Source: Aristaeella hokkaidonensis
Lineage (GTDB): Bacteria; Bacillota; Clostridia; Christensenellales; Aristaeellaceae
DNA length: 64,000 bases
Direction of reading: 5' to 3'
Assembly (NCBI RefSeq): GCF_018128945.1
Contig: NZ_CP068393.1
Location: 1,674,001 to 1,738,000 of the forward strand
The notes beneath the pieces were generated by a model. It worked only from the letters and a program-made list of their open reading frames with translations, ran no database searches and was not told the origin of the DNA. Positions 1-11,700 of this stretch are shown one piece after another. The position numbers were made by a program, and so were the translations under genes. Position 1 is the stretch's first letter, and each line of letters starts with the position of its first letter.

Positions 1-3000
1 CCTTATAGGTGAAGGCGATGACCGAATCTTCCTTGGTTTCTTCGGTTTCTTCACTGGGTTTGCCGCCCTGTTCAACATTCGGGTTGCAGCTGTATTCCAG
101 CTTGCCGGTGTTGACGTTGCCTTCAGCGCCCAGGGCTGCGTTCTCATTCAGGATTGCGGTGAAGAGCACTTCGATGACGGCCTTGTTCAGGCTTTCATCT
201 GTGATCTTTCTCTCACCGTCGCCCCATTCAAGCGTCAGGTCGAAGCTGTGTTCTTCGGAATCCAGAGTGTAGGCATCTGCCGTCACTTCTGTTCCGTTCA
301 CTGTCACCTTGTCGATTCCGTTGAAGGTCAGGCCTTCATCCATGTAATCGTGGAAGGTGATGTGGTACTTCAGGTAGTCGGTCACGTTGTCCGCCAGGGT
401 TGCCTGCAGTCTGTAAGGTACAGCGTCGCCGATGTCATAGTCTGCGCTGTCCTGCCAGCCGCTGGTCTCGCCCGTCGTGTCATTCGTGTCCTTAATCTTC
501 TTTTCGAACTTCGGCTTCTCGGCAAGCTTGTCTTCCAGCAGGAGCACACCGTCTTCGCGTGCCTTCAGTCCGCTGGTTGTGATCTTGCCTTCCTTGTCTA
601 CGCTGAATGTTGCGTCTGCCGTGAAGGCGTAATCCTTCGGAGTGATGGTTTCCGTCAGGGTATATTCTTCATCAATCTTCAGGTTCTTCGCTTCATGCGG
701 CTTGCCGGTTACGGAATCCCATTCATCGATCACAGCACCGGTCTTGTCCAGGATCTGGAGGTGTGCTCCACTCAGTTCTTTACCGGTAGCAACATCCGTC
801 TTCTGGATCTTCACAACCGTGTTGATGAAGGTGATTCCCAGGTCTCCGGTTTCGGGATCCGTGGTGATCGTGCCTTCCTGGTCATCTGTGAGTGTCACCG
901 TGATTTCCTTGACAGCGCCGTCATAGATGACCGTCTTGTCAAGTTCATCACCTTCGGGCTTCACTTCGCTGATGGTGTAAGTGTACTGCCGTTCGGTTAC
1001 GATCTTTCCGTCAACCACCATATCTTCTTCGCTGTAGGTGATCGGTGCGAACGTTACCTTGCCTTCAGCGTCGCAGGATGCGGTCTGCAGCGTGTTGCCG
1101 TCTTCATCCTTCAGTGCGAAGGTGTACATGCCTTCTGTCAGGTTGCGTCCGATCAGAATCTTCTTCGCGAAGAACTGGATTTCACCGCAGGATTCATACG
1201 GGTTCCTGATATCAACATATCCGTCGTTGGTAACGCTGTCAACATACAGGGCGCCAGCTCCGTTATCCTTGATAACAACGGTGAATACTTTGGGCTCGGT
1301 ATCATAGGTAACACCCTTGATATGGCCTTCGGTTTCAGTGATCGTGAACTTGTAGGTTCCGTACTTGTTGAACACGATATCGTCAAAGACAACAGACTTG
1401 CTGTTAATGTCTGCATACTTGACGGTCGTGGCCGGCAGCACCGCGCCGTCCGGATTGTCCTTATCCGCAGCCAGCGTGAATTCGAAGTTGTCCTCTGCAG
1501 TCCACATACGGCCTGTCAGGATCTTCGTCGCTTCAAGCGGCAGCCTGGTCGGCTTCACATAGTACGTGTTCGTCAGCGTCGTGACCTTGCCGTTCCTGGA
1601 CGTGTCAGTCAGTTCAAAGCCTTCCGGCAAGTCGACTTCTGTCCAGGTGTACTCAATCTCTTCGCCGAAGTTCCTGTATTTCGGCAGGTTTTCAATCGTC
1701 GCGCTCCAGTTATTGGCAGCGTTCAGTTCAACCGTCTGCCCGTCAGAGAGCATTACCGTCAGTTTTTCAGGCGGGTTCTTGTTTTCCTTGTTGTCCAGAA
1801 CCCAGACCTTCCTGATGCTGGCTTCGGTTTCTTCAGGCGTGTGATGGTTCGTCAGAGTGGTAAGTGTGCCTTCGGTCACATTGCCCGTCAGTTCATAGCC
1901 TTCCGGCAGGCCTTCTTCAGACCAGGAGTATTCAATTTCCTTCTTGCCGGAGAACTTCCGCAGGTTGTCAATCGTGGCAGTCCATTCATTAGCCGCTCTC
2001 AGCTTTACACTTAAGCCAGTGTCCTTGCCATCAGCAAGCAGCTTCACGTTAATGCTTATCGGACGTTTACCATCCTGGTTGTGGTTGTCATCCCAGACTT
2101 TCTTCACGCTTACGGAAGTGATCATATTATCTTCCACAAGAATGAGAGTCTTGCCATTCTTACCTGTTGTGATGGTAGCGCTGCCCGTTACCTTACCGGT
2201 AGCGTCAATGGTGAAGTTGGTATCGCTTGCAATCTCATAATCCTTAGGAGCAACAGTTTCATGCAGCGTGTATTCGGTATCAGTCAGCAGGCCTTCTACT
2301 ACGTGAGTCTTGTCTTTCTCAGACACCCACTCTTCGACGATTTCATAAGTCTTATCGTCCTTTTCAATGTAGTTCTTGCCTTCTGTCTGTTCCTCGCCCG
2401 CGGCCAGTTTTCTCAGGATCTGGATTGTCGCGCCTTCCAGTTCTTTGCCGTCTACCACGTCAACCTTGCTGATCTCGACGTGCGTCTTCGTGTCTTCAAC
2501 CAGCAGTATGGTATGTCCGTATTCATCCGTCGTTGTCGTACCGCTGCTCGTTACATCACCATTCACGTCGATCGTGAATGTGGTGTCAGACGTAATGGTA
2601 TAGCCTTCCGGTGCCACTTCCTCACGCAGGATGTATTCGGTCTCTGTCAGCAGGCCCTTCACTACGTGAGTCTTGTCTTTCTCAGACACCCACTCTTCGA
2701 CGACTTCATAAACCTTGCCGTCCTCTTCTACGTAGTTCTTGTCTGCCGCTTTCTCCTCGCCCGCGGCCAGTTCTCTCCGGATCTGGATTGTCGCGCCTTC
2801 CAGCTCTTCGCCGCCGACTACGTCAACCTTGCTGATCTCGACGTGTGTCTTCGTGTCTTCAACCAGCAGTATGGTATGTCCGTATTCATCCGTCGTTGTC
2901 GTACCGCTGCTCGTTACATCACCATTCACGTCGATCGTGAATGTGGTGTCAGACGTAATGGTATAGCCTTCCGGTGCCACTTCCTCACGCAGGATGTATT

Positions 3001-3503
3001 CGGTCTCTGTCAGCAGGCCCTTCACTACGTGAGTCTTGTCTTTCTCAGACACCCACTCTTCGACGACTTCATAAACCTTGCCGTCCTCTTCTACGTAGTT
3101 CTTGTCTGCCGCTTTCTCCTCACCCGCGGCCAGTTCTCTCCGGATCTGGATTGTCGCGCCTTCCAGCTCTTCGCCGCCGACTACGTCAACCTTGCTGATC
3201 TCGACGTGTGTCTTCGTGTCTTCAACCAGCAGTATGGTATGTCCGTATTCATCCGTCGTTGTCGTACCGCTGCTCGTTACATCACCATTCACGTCGATCG
3301 TGAATGTGGTGTCAGACGTAATGGTATAGCCTTCCGGTGCCACTTCCTCACGCAGGATGTATTCGGTCTCTGTCAGCAGGCCCTTCACTACGTGAGTCTT
3401 GTCTTTCTCAGACACCCACTCTTCGACGACTTCATAAACCTTGCCGTCCTCTTCTACGTAGTTCTTGTCTGCCGCTTTCTCCTCACCCGCGGCCAGTTCT
3501 CTC
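1..3503 (-). CDS. Giant adhesin, C-terminal part in window (continues beyond left edge)
   Basis: Reading the minus strand with codons starting at plus positions 2 mod 3 gives a stop-free frame from ~3,502 to the window edge. In order: two full 121-residue repeats and a diverged last one (GKELEGATIQILRKLA, ~2,470-2,115); two Cna-B domains (KVWDDNHNQDGKRPISI at ~2,100-1,840; KVWVLDNKENKNPPEKL at ~1,840-1,570); two FctA-like pilin isopeptide domains (ATKILTGRMW, FFAKKILIGRN); a SpaA-like domain (IQKTDVATGKELSGA); and from ~520 a domain like the fimbrial isopeptide-forming D2 domain (AEKPKFEKKIKDTN ... YDIGDAVPY). A sortase signal, if any, would lie outside the window. Domain names are by motif recognition only. 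Confidence 0.85.
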
Positions 3504-5755
3504 GGATCTGGATTGTCGCGCCTTCCAGCTCTTCGCCGCCGACTACGTCAACCTTGCTGATCTCGACGTGTGTCTTCGTGTCTTCAACCAGCAGTATGGT
3601 ATGTCCGTATTCATCCGTCGTTGTCGTACCGCTGCTCGTTACATCACCATTCACGTCGATCGTGAATGTGGTGTCAGACGTAATGGTATAGCCTTCCGGT
3701 GCCACTTCCTCACGCAGGATGTATTCGGTCTCTGTCAGCAGGCCCTTTACTACGTGAGTCTTGTCTTTCTCAGACACCCACTCTTCGACGACTTCATAAA
3801 CCTTGCCGTCCTCTTCTACGTAGTTCTTGTCTGCCGCTTTCTCCTCACCCGCGGCCAGTTCTCTCCGGATCTGGATTGTCGCGCCTTCCAGCTCTTCGCC
3901 GCCGACTACGTCAACCTTGCTGATCTCGACGTGTGTCTTCGTGTCTTCAACCAGCAGTATGGTATGTCCGTATTCATCCGTCGTTGTCGTACCGCTGCTC
4001 GTTACATCACCATTCACGTCGATCGTGAATGTGGTGTCAGACGTAATGGTATAGCCTTCCGGTGCCACTTCCTCACGCAGGATGTATTCGGTCTCTGTCA
4101 GCAGGCCCTTTACTACGTGAGTCTTGTCTTTCTCAGACACCCACTCTTCGACGACTTCATAAACCTTGCCGTCCTCTTCTACGTAGTTCTTGTCTGCCGC
4201 TTTCTCCTCACCCGCGGCCAGTTCTCTCCGGATCTGGATTGTCGCGCCTTCCAGCTCTTCGCCGCCGACTACGTCAACCTTGCTGATCTCGACGTGTGTC
4301 TTCGTGTCTTCAACCAGCAGTATGGTATGTCCGTATTCATCCGTCGTTGTCGTACCGCTGCTCGTTACATCACCATTCACGTCGATCGTGAATGTGGTGT
4401 CAGACGTAATGGTATAGCCTTCCGGTGCCACTTCCTCACGCAGGATGTATTCGGTCTCTGTCAGCAGGCCCTTCACTACGTGAGTCTTGTCTTTCTCAGA
4501 CACCCACTCTTCGACGACTTCATAAACCTTGCCGTCCTCTTCTACGTAGTTCTTGTCTGCCGCTTTCTCCTCGCCCGCGGCCAGTTCTCTCCGGATCTGG
4601 ATTGTCGCGCCTTCCAGCTCTTCGCCGCCGACTACGTCAACCTTGCTGATCTCGACGTGTGTCTTCGTGTCTTCAACCAGCAGTATGGTATGTCCGTATT
4701 CATCCGTCGTTGTCGTACCGCTGCTCGTCACATCACCATTCACGTCGATCGTGAATGTGGTGTCAGACGTAATGGTATAGCCTTCCGGTGCCACTTCCTC
4801 ACGCAGGATGTATTCGGTCTCTGTCAGCAGGCCCTTCACTACGTGAGTCTTGTCTTTCTCAGACACCCACTCTTCGACGACTTCATAAACCTTGCCGTCC
4901 TCTTCTACGTAGTTCTTGTCTGCCGCTTTCTCCTCACCCGCGGCCAGTTCTCTCCGGATCTGGATTGTCGCGCCTTCCAGCTCTTCGCCGCCGACTACGT
5001 CAACCTTGCTGATCTCGACGTGTGTCTTCGTGTCTTCAACCAGCAGTATGGTATGTCCGTATTCATCCGTCGTTGTCGTACCGCTGCTCGTTACATCACC
5101 ATTCACGTCGATCGTGAATGTGGTGTCAGACGTAATGGTATACCTTCCGGTGCCACTTCCTCACGCAGGATGTATTCGGTCTCTGTCAGCAGGCCCTTCA
5201 CTACGTGAGTCTTGTCTTTCTCAGACACCCACTCTTCGACGACTTCATAAACCTTGCCGTCCTCTTCTACGTAGTTCTTGTCTGCCGCTTTCTCCTCACC
5301 CGCAGCCAGTTCTCTCCGGATCTGGATTGTCGCGCCTTCCAGCTCTTCGCCGCCGACTACGTCAACCTTGCTGATCTCGACGTGTGTCTTCGTGTCTTCA
5401 ACCAGCAGTATGGTATGTCCGTATTCATCCGTCGTTGTCGTACCGCTGCTCGTCACATCACCATTCACGTCGATCGTGAATGTGGTGTCAGACGTAATGG
5501 TATAGCCTTCCGGTGCCACTTCCTCACGCAGGATGTATTCGGTCTCTGTCAGCAGGCCCTTCACTACGTGAGTCTTGTCTTTCTCAGACACCCACTCTTC
5601 GACGACTTCATAAACCTTGCCGTCCTCTTCTACGTAGTTCTTGTCTGCCGCTTTCTCCTCACCCGCGGCCAGTTCTCTCCGGATCTGGATTGTCGCGCCT
5701 TCCAGCTCTTCGCCGCCGACTACGTCAACCTTGCTGATCTCGACGTGCGTCTTCT
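2115..5755 (-). repeat. Ten tandem 363-bp (121-residue) SpaA-like modules
   Basis: Nine almost identical 363-bp copies and one diverged copy at the C-terminal end (~2,115-2,475). Differences between the nine are mostly silent single bases (for example CTCACC/CTCGCC in the hinge). Two copies carry single-base deletions (at ~3,502 and ~5,142) that break the reading frame. Near-identity at silent sites suggests recent duplication or gene conversion. Confidence 0.93.
3454..5106 (-). CDS. Giant adhesin, 121-residue SpaA-like repeat part
   Basis: A 550-codon open frame made of four complete and one partial nearly identical 121-residue modules (GGEELEGATIQIRREL ... EEVAPEGYTITSDTTF). It restores the adhesin frame after the deletion at ~5,142 and loses it again at ~3,502, where CTCGG replaces CTCCGG of the sister copies. 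The apparent start (MNGDVTSSG) is a module residue. The module has the SpaA/prealbumin-like pattern: K in EISK, E in LREEVAPEGY, and a C-terminal LLVEDTKTHVE strand. It is part of the same polypeptide unless the frameshifts are genuine. Confidence 0.85.
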   Translation of the reverse strand: MNGDVTSSGTTTTDEYGHTILLVEDTKTHVEISKVDVVGGEELEGATIQIRRELAAGEEKAADKNYVEEDGKVYEVVEEWVSEKDKTHVVKGLLTETEYILREEVAPEGYTITSDTTFTIDVNGDVTSSGTTTTDEYGHTILLVEDTKTHVEISKVDVVGGEELEGATIQIRRELAAGEEKAADKNYVEEDGKVYEVVEEWVSEKDKTHVVKGLLTETEYILREEVAPEGYTITSDTTFTIDVNGDVTSSGTTTTDEYGHTILLVEDTKTHVEISKVDVVGGEELEGATIQIRRELAAGEEKAADKNYVEEDGKVYEVVEEWVSEKDKTHVVKGLLTETEYILREEVAPEGYTITSDTTFTIDVNGDVTSSGTTTTDEYGHTILLVEDTKTHVEISKVDVVGGEELEGATIQIRRELAAGEEKAADKNYVEEDGKVYEVVEEWVSEKDKTHVVKGLLTETEYILREEVAPEGYTITSDTTFTIDVNGDVTSSGTTTTDEYGHTILLVEDTKTHVEISKVDVVGGEELEGATIQIRENWPRVRRKRQTRTT

Positions 5756-8700
5756 TGTCCTCGACCAGGATGACTGTCTCGCCGTCCTTGGTCTCCGTCC
5801 TTGCGCCCGTCACATGGACATCGCCGGTCTCGTCAATCCAGAACGTGATGTTCGTTGTGATTTCGTAGCCTTCAGGCGCCACAGTCTCAATCAGGGTGTA
5901 GACGTTCTCTTCGCCCGTCTTCAGTCCTTCGATGATGTGATTATTGCCGTCCGCTTCTGTCGTCCAGGAATCGACTTCTTCGTCGTCCTTGTCCGTCACG
6001 ATCAGTTTCGCTCCGGCAACTTCCTCGCCGTTCGCAATATCGGTCTTCTTGACTTCGACGTGCGTAATACTATTGGTAATGGTATAAGCCCATCCGTTAT
6101 CGGAAATCTTCGTGATAACAGGAGTCTTATATCCGGAAACCTGGGCTTCAGTGACTGTGTACTGAATCTCACCGTTTTCATCAACCTCGACCAGGTCAGG
6201 CCAGGTATGCTTCCATTTGTTTCCGGCGTTCAGTTCAACAGCTTCGCCAAAGTCTGCTCCGTTAGCCTGCAGCTGGACCATTACGTTATCCGGCCGTTTG
6301 TCACTCTGATTGTCTTTGTCATCCCAAATCTTCTCAACAGTGACTTCGGTCATCTTACGCGTATTCGTGAATGCGGCTACGCCAATCTTTTCGCTGATTG
6401 TTCCAGTTGTGCCTTCGTATGTTGTTGTAAACTCGTTGTAGTTTTCTTCTGTTACCGTGTATCTGACACCCTTCGGCAGACCGGTGGCTTTCTTCACCTG
6501 GTTATCCTTGAGGTCAAATTCCGCCACACCGTTTTCGAACGTCATCTCACCGTAGGTACCGTTGATCGTTGTATCGTCCAGCGTTACCGTGAAGTGGAAG
6601 AGCCGTTCCTTGTCTGTCGCAATTTCGCTGCTGACAGTCTTGGCAACCTGCAGGTCTCCTTCTTCCTTCGTGTTGTTGAAGGATGCGGTGGACAGCGTCG
6701 TTTTGATCGTGCCGTTTTCATCGGAGCTGATCACAATGAAGCCATCAGGCTTATCTTCAACAACTTCGTATGCGATTCCGGTCGGAAGGCCTTCCGCCTT
6801 TCTGGATTCGCCATGTTTCAGAGTGAAGGCAGCCACACCATTGGTGAAGGTCATCCATCCGTAGGTGCCGTTAATGGTGTTGTCACTCAGCGTCACCGTG
6901 AACGAATAATCTTTGCTCAGGTCCGCGGCGGTGCTGCTGGTAACTGTCTTTTTGACTTCCAGGTCGCCCGTCTCGCGGGTGTTCGTGAAGGTCGCTGCAG
7001 ACTTCGTCGTGCTGATCGTGCCGGTGTCTCCGGTCTTGCCTGTCAGCTGGAAGCCTTCCGCATCTGCTTCTGTAATGCTATAGGTGATGTCGGTCGGCAG
7101 ACCCGTCGCTGTAGCCTTCTCACCGCCCTTCAGCTCAACGGTCGCCACGCCCTTCTCAAACTTCATGTCGCCGTAAGTGCCGTTGATACTGTCGTCACCC
7201 AGCTTCACCGTGAAGGTAAACTGAACATCCTTATCCGCTGCCGCGTCACTGACCAGCACCTTGCTCAGCTCCAGATCGCCGGTGTCACGGGTGTTCGTGA
7301 AGGCCGCCGTGGACTTCGTCGTACTGATGGAGCCGGTATCTCCGGTCTTGCCGATCAGCTGGAAGCCTTCCGCCGTTGCTTCGGTGATCGTATAGGTGAT
7401 GTCGGTCGGCAGACCTGTCGCTTCAGCCTTCTCGCCGCCCTTCAGTTCAACTGTCGCCACACCATCCGTGAACGCAATGTCGCCGTAAGTGCCGCTGATG
7501 CCGGTATCGCCCAGTGTCACTGTGAAGGTGAATATCTGGTTCTTGTCCGCTGCCCTGTCGCTGACCAGCACTTTGCTCAGCTCCAGGTCGCCTGTGTCAC
7601 GGGTATTCGTGAAGGTCGCTTCAGACTTCGTCGTCGTGATGAAACCGGTATTTCCGGTTACGCCCGTCTGCTGGAAGCCTTCTGCATTCGCTTCAGTAAT
7701 GCTGTAGTTGATATCAGTCGGCAGGCCTGTCGCTGTGGACTTCTCGCCGCCCTTCAGCTCAACTGTTGCTACGCCGCTTTCAAATGTCATGTCTCCGTAG
7801 CTGCCGTTGATGCTGTCATCGCCCAGCGTCACCGTGAAGGTGAACACCTGGTTCTTGTCTGCGGTCCGGTCACTGATCAGTTTCTTGCTCAGCTCCAGAT
7901 CGCCGGTGTCACGGGTGTTCGTGAAGGTCGCTTCAGACTTCGTCGTGCTGATGGAACCGGTGTCTCCGGTCTTGCCCGTCAGCTTGAAGCCTTCCGCATC
8001 CGCTTCGGTGATCTCATAGGAAATCTCGGTCGGCAGGCCTGTCGCTGTGGCCTTTGCGCCGCCCTTCAGTTCAACCGTCGCCACGCCGTTCGTGAACGTC
8101 ATGTCGCCGTACTTACCGTTGATGCCGGTGTCGCCCAGTGTCACCGTGAAGGTGAACACCTGGTCCGCATCCGCGGCCCTGTCACTGACCAGTTTCTTGC
8201 TCAGCTCCAGGTCGCCGGTGTCACGAGTGTTCGTGAAGACCGCTTCAGTTGTCGTCTTGCTGATCGTGCCTTCTTCACCGGTCTTGCCCGTCAGCTTGAA
8301 GCCTTCCGCATCCGCTTCGGTGATCGTATAGGAAATCTCGGTCGGCAGGCCTGTCGCTGTAGCCTTCGCGCCGCCCTTCAGCGTTACCGTCGCCACGCCG
8401 TCAGCAAACGTCATGTCGCCGAAGGTGCCGCTGATGCCGGTGTCGCCCAGTGTCACGGTGAAGGTGAATACCTGGTCCTTGTCCGCAGTCCGTTTGCTGA
8501 TCAGTTCCTTGCTCAGCTCCAGATCGCCGGTGTCACGGGTATTCGTGAAGGTCGCTTCAGATGTCGTCTTGCTGATCGTGCCTTCTTCACCGGTCTTGCC
8601 CGTCAGCTTGAAGCCTTCCGCGTCAGCTTCGGTGATCTCATAGGTAATCTCGGTCGGCAGGCCCTTAGCGGTGGCTTTTGCACCGCCCTTCAGTTCAACC

Positions 8701-11700
8701 GTCGCCACGCCGTTTTCGAACGTCATGTCGCCGTACTTACCGTTGATGCCGGTATCGCCCAGTGTCACGGTGAACGTGAATACCTGGTCCTTGTCCGCGG
8801 TCCGTTTGCTGACCAGTTCCTTGCTCAGCTCCAGATCGCCGGTGTCACGGGTATTCGTGAAGGTTGCCTCAGACTTCGTTGTGCTGATGGAACCGGTGTC
8901 TCCGGTCTTGCCCGTCAGCTTGAAGCCTTCCGCGTCTGCTTCGGTAATCTCATAGGTGATCTCGGTCGGCAGGCCCGTTGCGGTGGCCTTTGCACCGCCC
9001 TTCAGTTCAACCGTCGCCACGCCGTTTTCGAACGTCATGTCGCCGTACTTACCGTTGATGCCGGTATCACCCAGTTTCACCGTGAAGGTGAACACCTGGT
9101 TCTTGTCCGCGGTCCGTTTGCTGACCAGTTTCTTGCTCAGCTCCAGGTCGCCGGTGTCACGGGTGTTCGTGAAGGTCGCTTCAGACTTCGTCGTGCTGAT
9201 GGAACCGGTGTCTCCGGTCTTGCCCGTCAGCTTGAAGCCTTCCGCGTCTGCTTCGGTGATCTCATAGGTGATCTCGGTCGGCAGGCCCTTAGCAGTGGCC
9301 TTCTCGCCGCCCTTCAGTTCAACCGTCGCTACACCCTCAGCAAACGTCATGTCGCCGTAGGTGCCGCTGATCGTCTTGTCACTCAGCGTCACGGTGAAGG
9401 TGAACACCTGATCCGCATCCGCAGTCCTTTCACTGATCAGTTCCTTGCTCAGCTCCAGGTCACCGGTGTCACGGGTGTTCGTGAAGGTCGCCGTGGACTT
9501 CTTCGTGCTGATCGTGCCGGTATCTCCGGTCTTGCCGGTCAGTTCAAAGCCTTCCGCGTCTGCTTCAGTAATGGTATAGGTGATCTCGGTCGGCAGGCCC
9601 TTGGCTGTCGCTGTCTTGCCGCCCTTCAGGTCGACCGTCGCCACGCCCTTCGCAAACGTCATGTCGCCGTAGGTGCCGCTGATCGTCTTGTCACTCAGCG
9701 TCACGGTAAACGTGAACACCTGGTCCGCATCCGCCGCCCGGTCGCTGATCAGAACCTTGCTCAGATCCAGGTCGCCCGTGTCGCGGGTGTTCGTGAATTT
9801 CGCCGTGGTCTTCCCTGTCTTGATGGAACCGGCGTCTCCGGTCACACCCGTCTGCTGGAAGCCCGTGGCGGAAGCTTCGGTAATCGTGTAGCTGATGGCG
9901 GTCGGCAGGCCAGTTGCGGTCGCCGTCTCGCCGCCCTTCAGCTCAACCGTCGCCACGCCGTTCACGAACGTCATGTTGCCATAGGTGCCGCTGATCGTGC
10001 TTTCACCCAGTTTCACTGTGAAGGTGAATACCTGGTTCTTGTCCGCTGCCCTGTCGCTGATCAGTTTCTTGCTCAGCTCCAGGTCGCCCGTCTTACGGGT
10101 GTTCGTGAAGGCTGCCACACACGTCGTTCCGCTGATCGTGCCGGTCTCGCCTGTCCATGTGGTTGTAAACAGTTCATCGTCCGCTTCGGTTACAGTGTAC
10201 TTAATTCCCTTCGGCAGGCCGGAAGCCTTCTTCACCTGGTTGTCTTTCAGGTCGAAGGTCGCCACGCCGTTCTCAAATGTCATCTCACCGTAGTCACCGT
10301 TGATCGTCGTGTCATCCAGTGTCACTGTGAAATGGAAGAGCCGGTCTTTGTCCGCTGCAATATCGCTGCGTACGGTCTTGGTAACCTGCAGGTCGCCCTC
10401 TTCCTTCGCGTTGTTGAAGGATGCGGTCGACATTGTTGTCTTAATGGTACCTTCAGCATCGGATTCAGTCACAATAAATCCATCCGGCTTTTCTTCCACA
10501 ACCTTGTAAGTAATGCCGGTCGGGAGTCCTTCCGCTTTCTTGGTCTCATTGTGCTTCAGGGTGAAGTTCGCCACGCCGTTGGTGAATATCATTCCGCCAT
10601 AAGTACCGGTAATGGTGTTGTCACTCAGCGTCACGGTAAACTTGTAATCCCTGCTCAGATCCGTACTGGTAGTGCTGGTAACTGTTTTCTTGACTTCCAG
10701 GTCACCGGTGTCACGGGTGTTCGTGAAGACAGCTTCAGACTTCGTTGTGCTGATCGTGCCCTTGTCGCCGGTCTTGCCTGTCACCTGGAATCCGTCAGCA
10801 GAAGCTTCGGTGATCTCATAAGTGATTTCAGTCGGCAGGCCTGTCGCTGTAGCCTTCGCGCCGCCCTTCAGTTCAACTGTCGCCACGCCGCCGACAAACG
10901 TCATGTCGCCGTAGGTGGCATTGATGCTTTCGTCACCCAGTGTCACTGTAAAGGTAAACTTAACATCCTTATCTGCCGCCGCGTCACTGATCAGTTTCTT
11001 GCTCAGCTCCAGATCGCCGGTGTCACGGGTGTTCGTGAAGGTCGCTTCAGACTTCGTCGTGCTGATGGATCCGGTGTCTCCGGTCTTGCCCGTCAGCTTG
11101 AAGCCTTCCGCATCCGCTTCGGTGATCGTATAGGAAATCTCGGTCGGCAGGCCTGTCGCTGTAGCCTTCGCGCCGCCCTTCAGCGTTACCGTCGCCACGC
11201 CGTCAGCAAACGTCATGTCGCCGAAGGTGCCGCTGATGCCGGTGTCGCCCAGTGTCACTGTGAAGGTGAACACCTGGTTCTTGTCCGCTGCCGCGTCGCT
11301 GACAAGTTTCTTGCTCAGCTCCAGGTCTCCGGTGTCACGGGTGTTCGTGAAGACCGCTTCAGATGTCGTCTTGCTGATCGTGCCTTCTTCACCGGTCTTG
11401 CCCGTCAGCTTGAAGCCTTCCGCGTCAGCTTCGGTGATCTCATAGGTGATCTCGGTCGGCAGGCCCTTAGCGGTGGCTTTTGCACCGCCCTTCAGTTCAA
11501 CCGTCGCCACGCCGTTTTCGAACGTCATGTCGCCGTACTTACCGTTGATGCCGGTATCGCCCAGTGTCACTGTGAAGGTGAATACCTGGTCCTTGTCCGC
11601 AGTCCGTTTGCTGATCAGTTCCTTGCTCAGCTCCAGATCGCCGGTGTCACGGGTATTCGTGAAGGTCGCTTCAGATGTCGTCTTGCTGATCGTGCCTTCT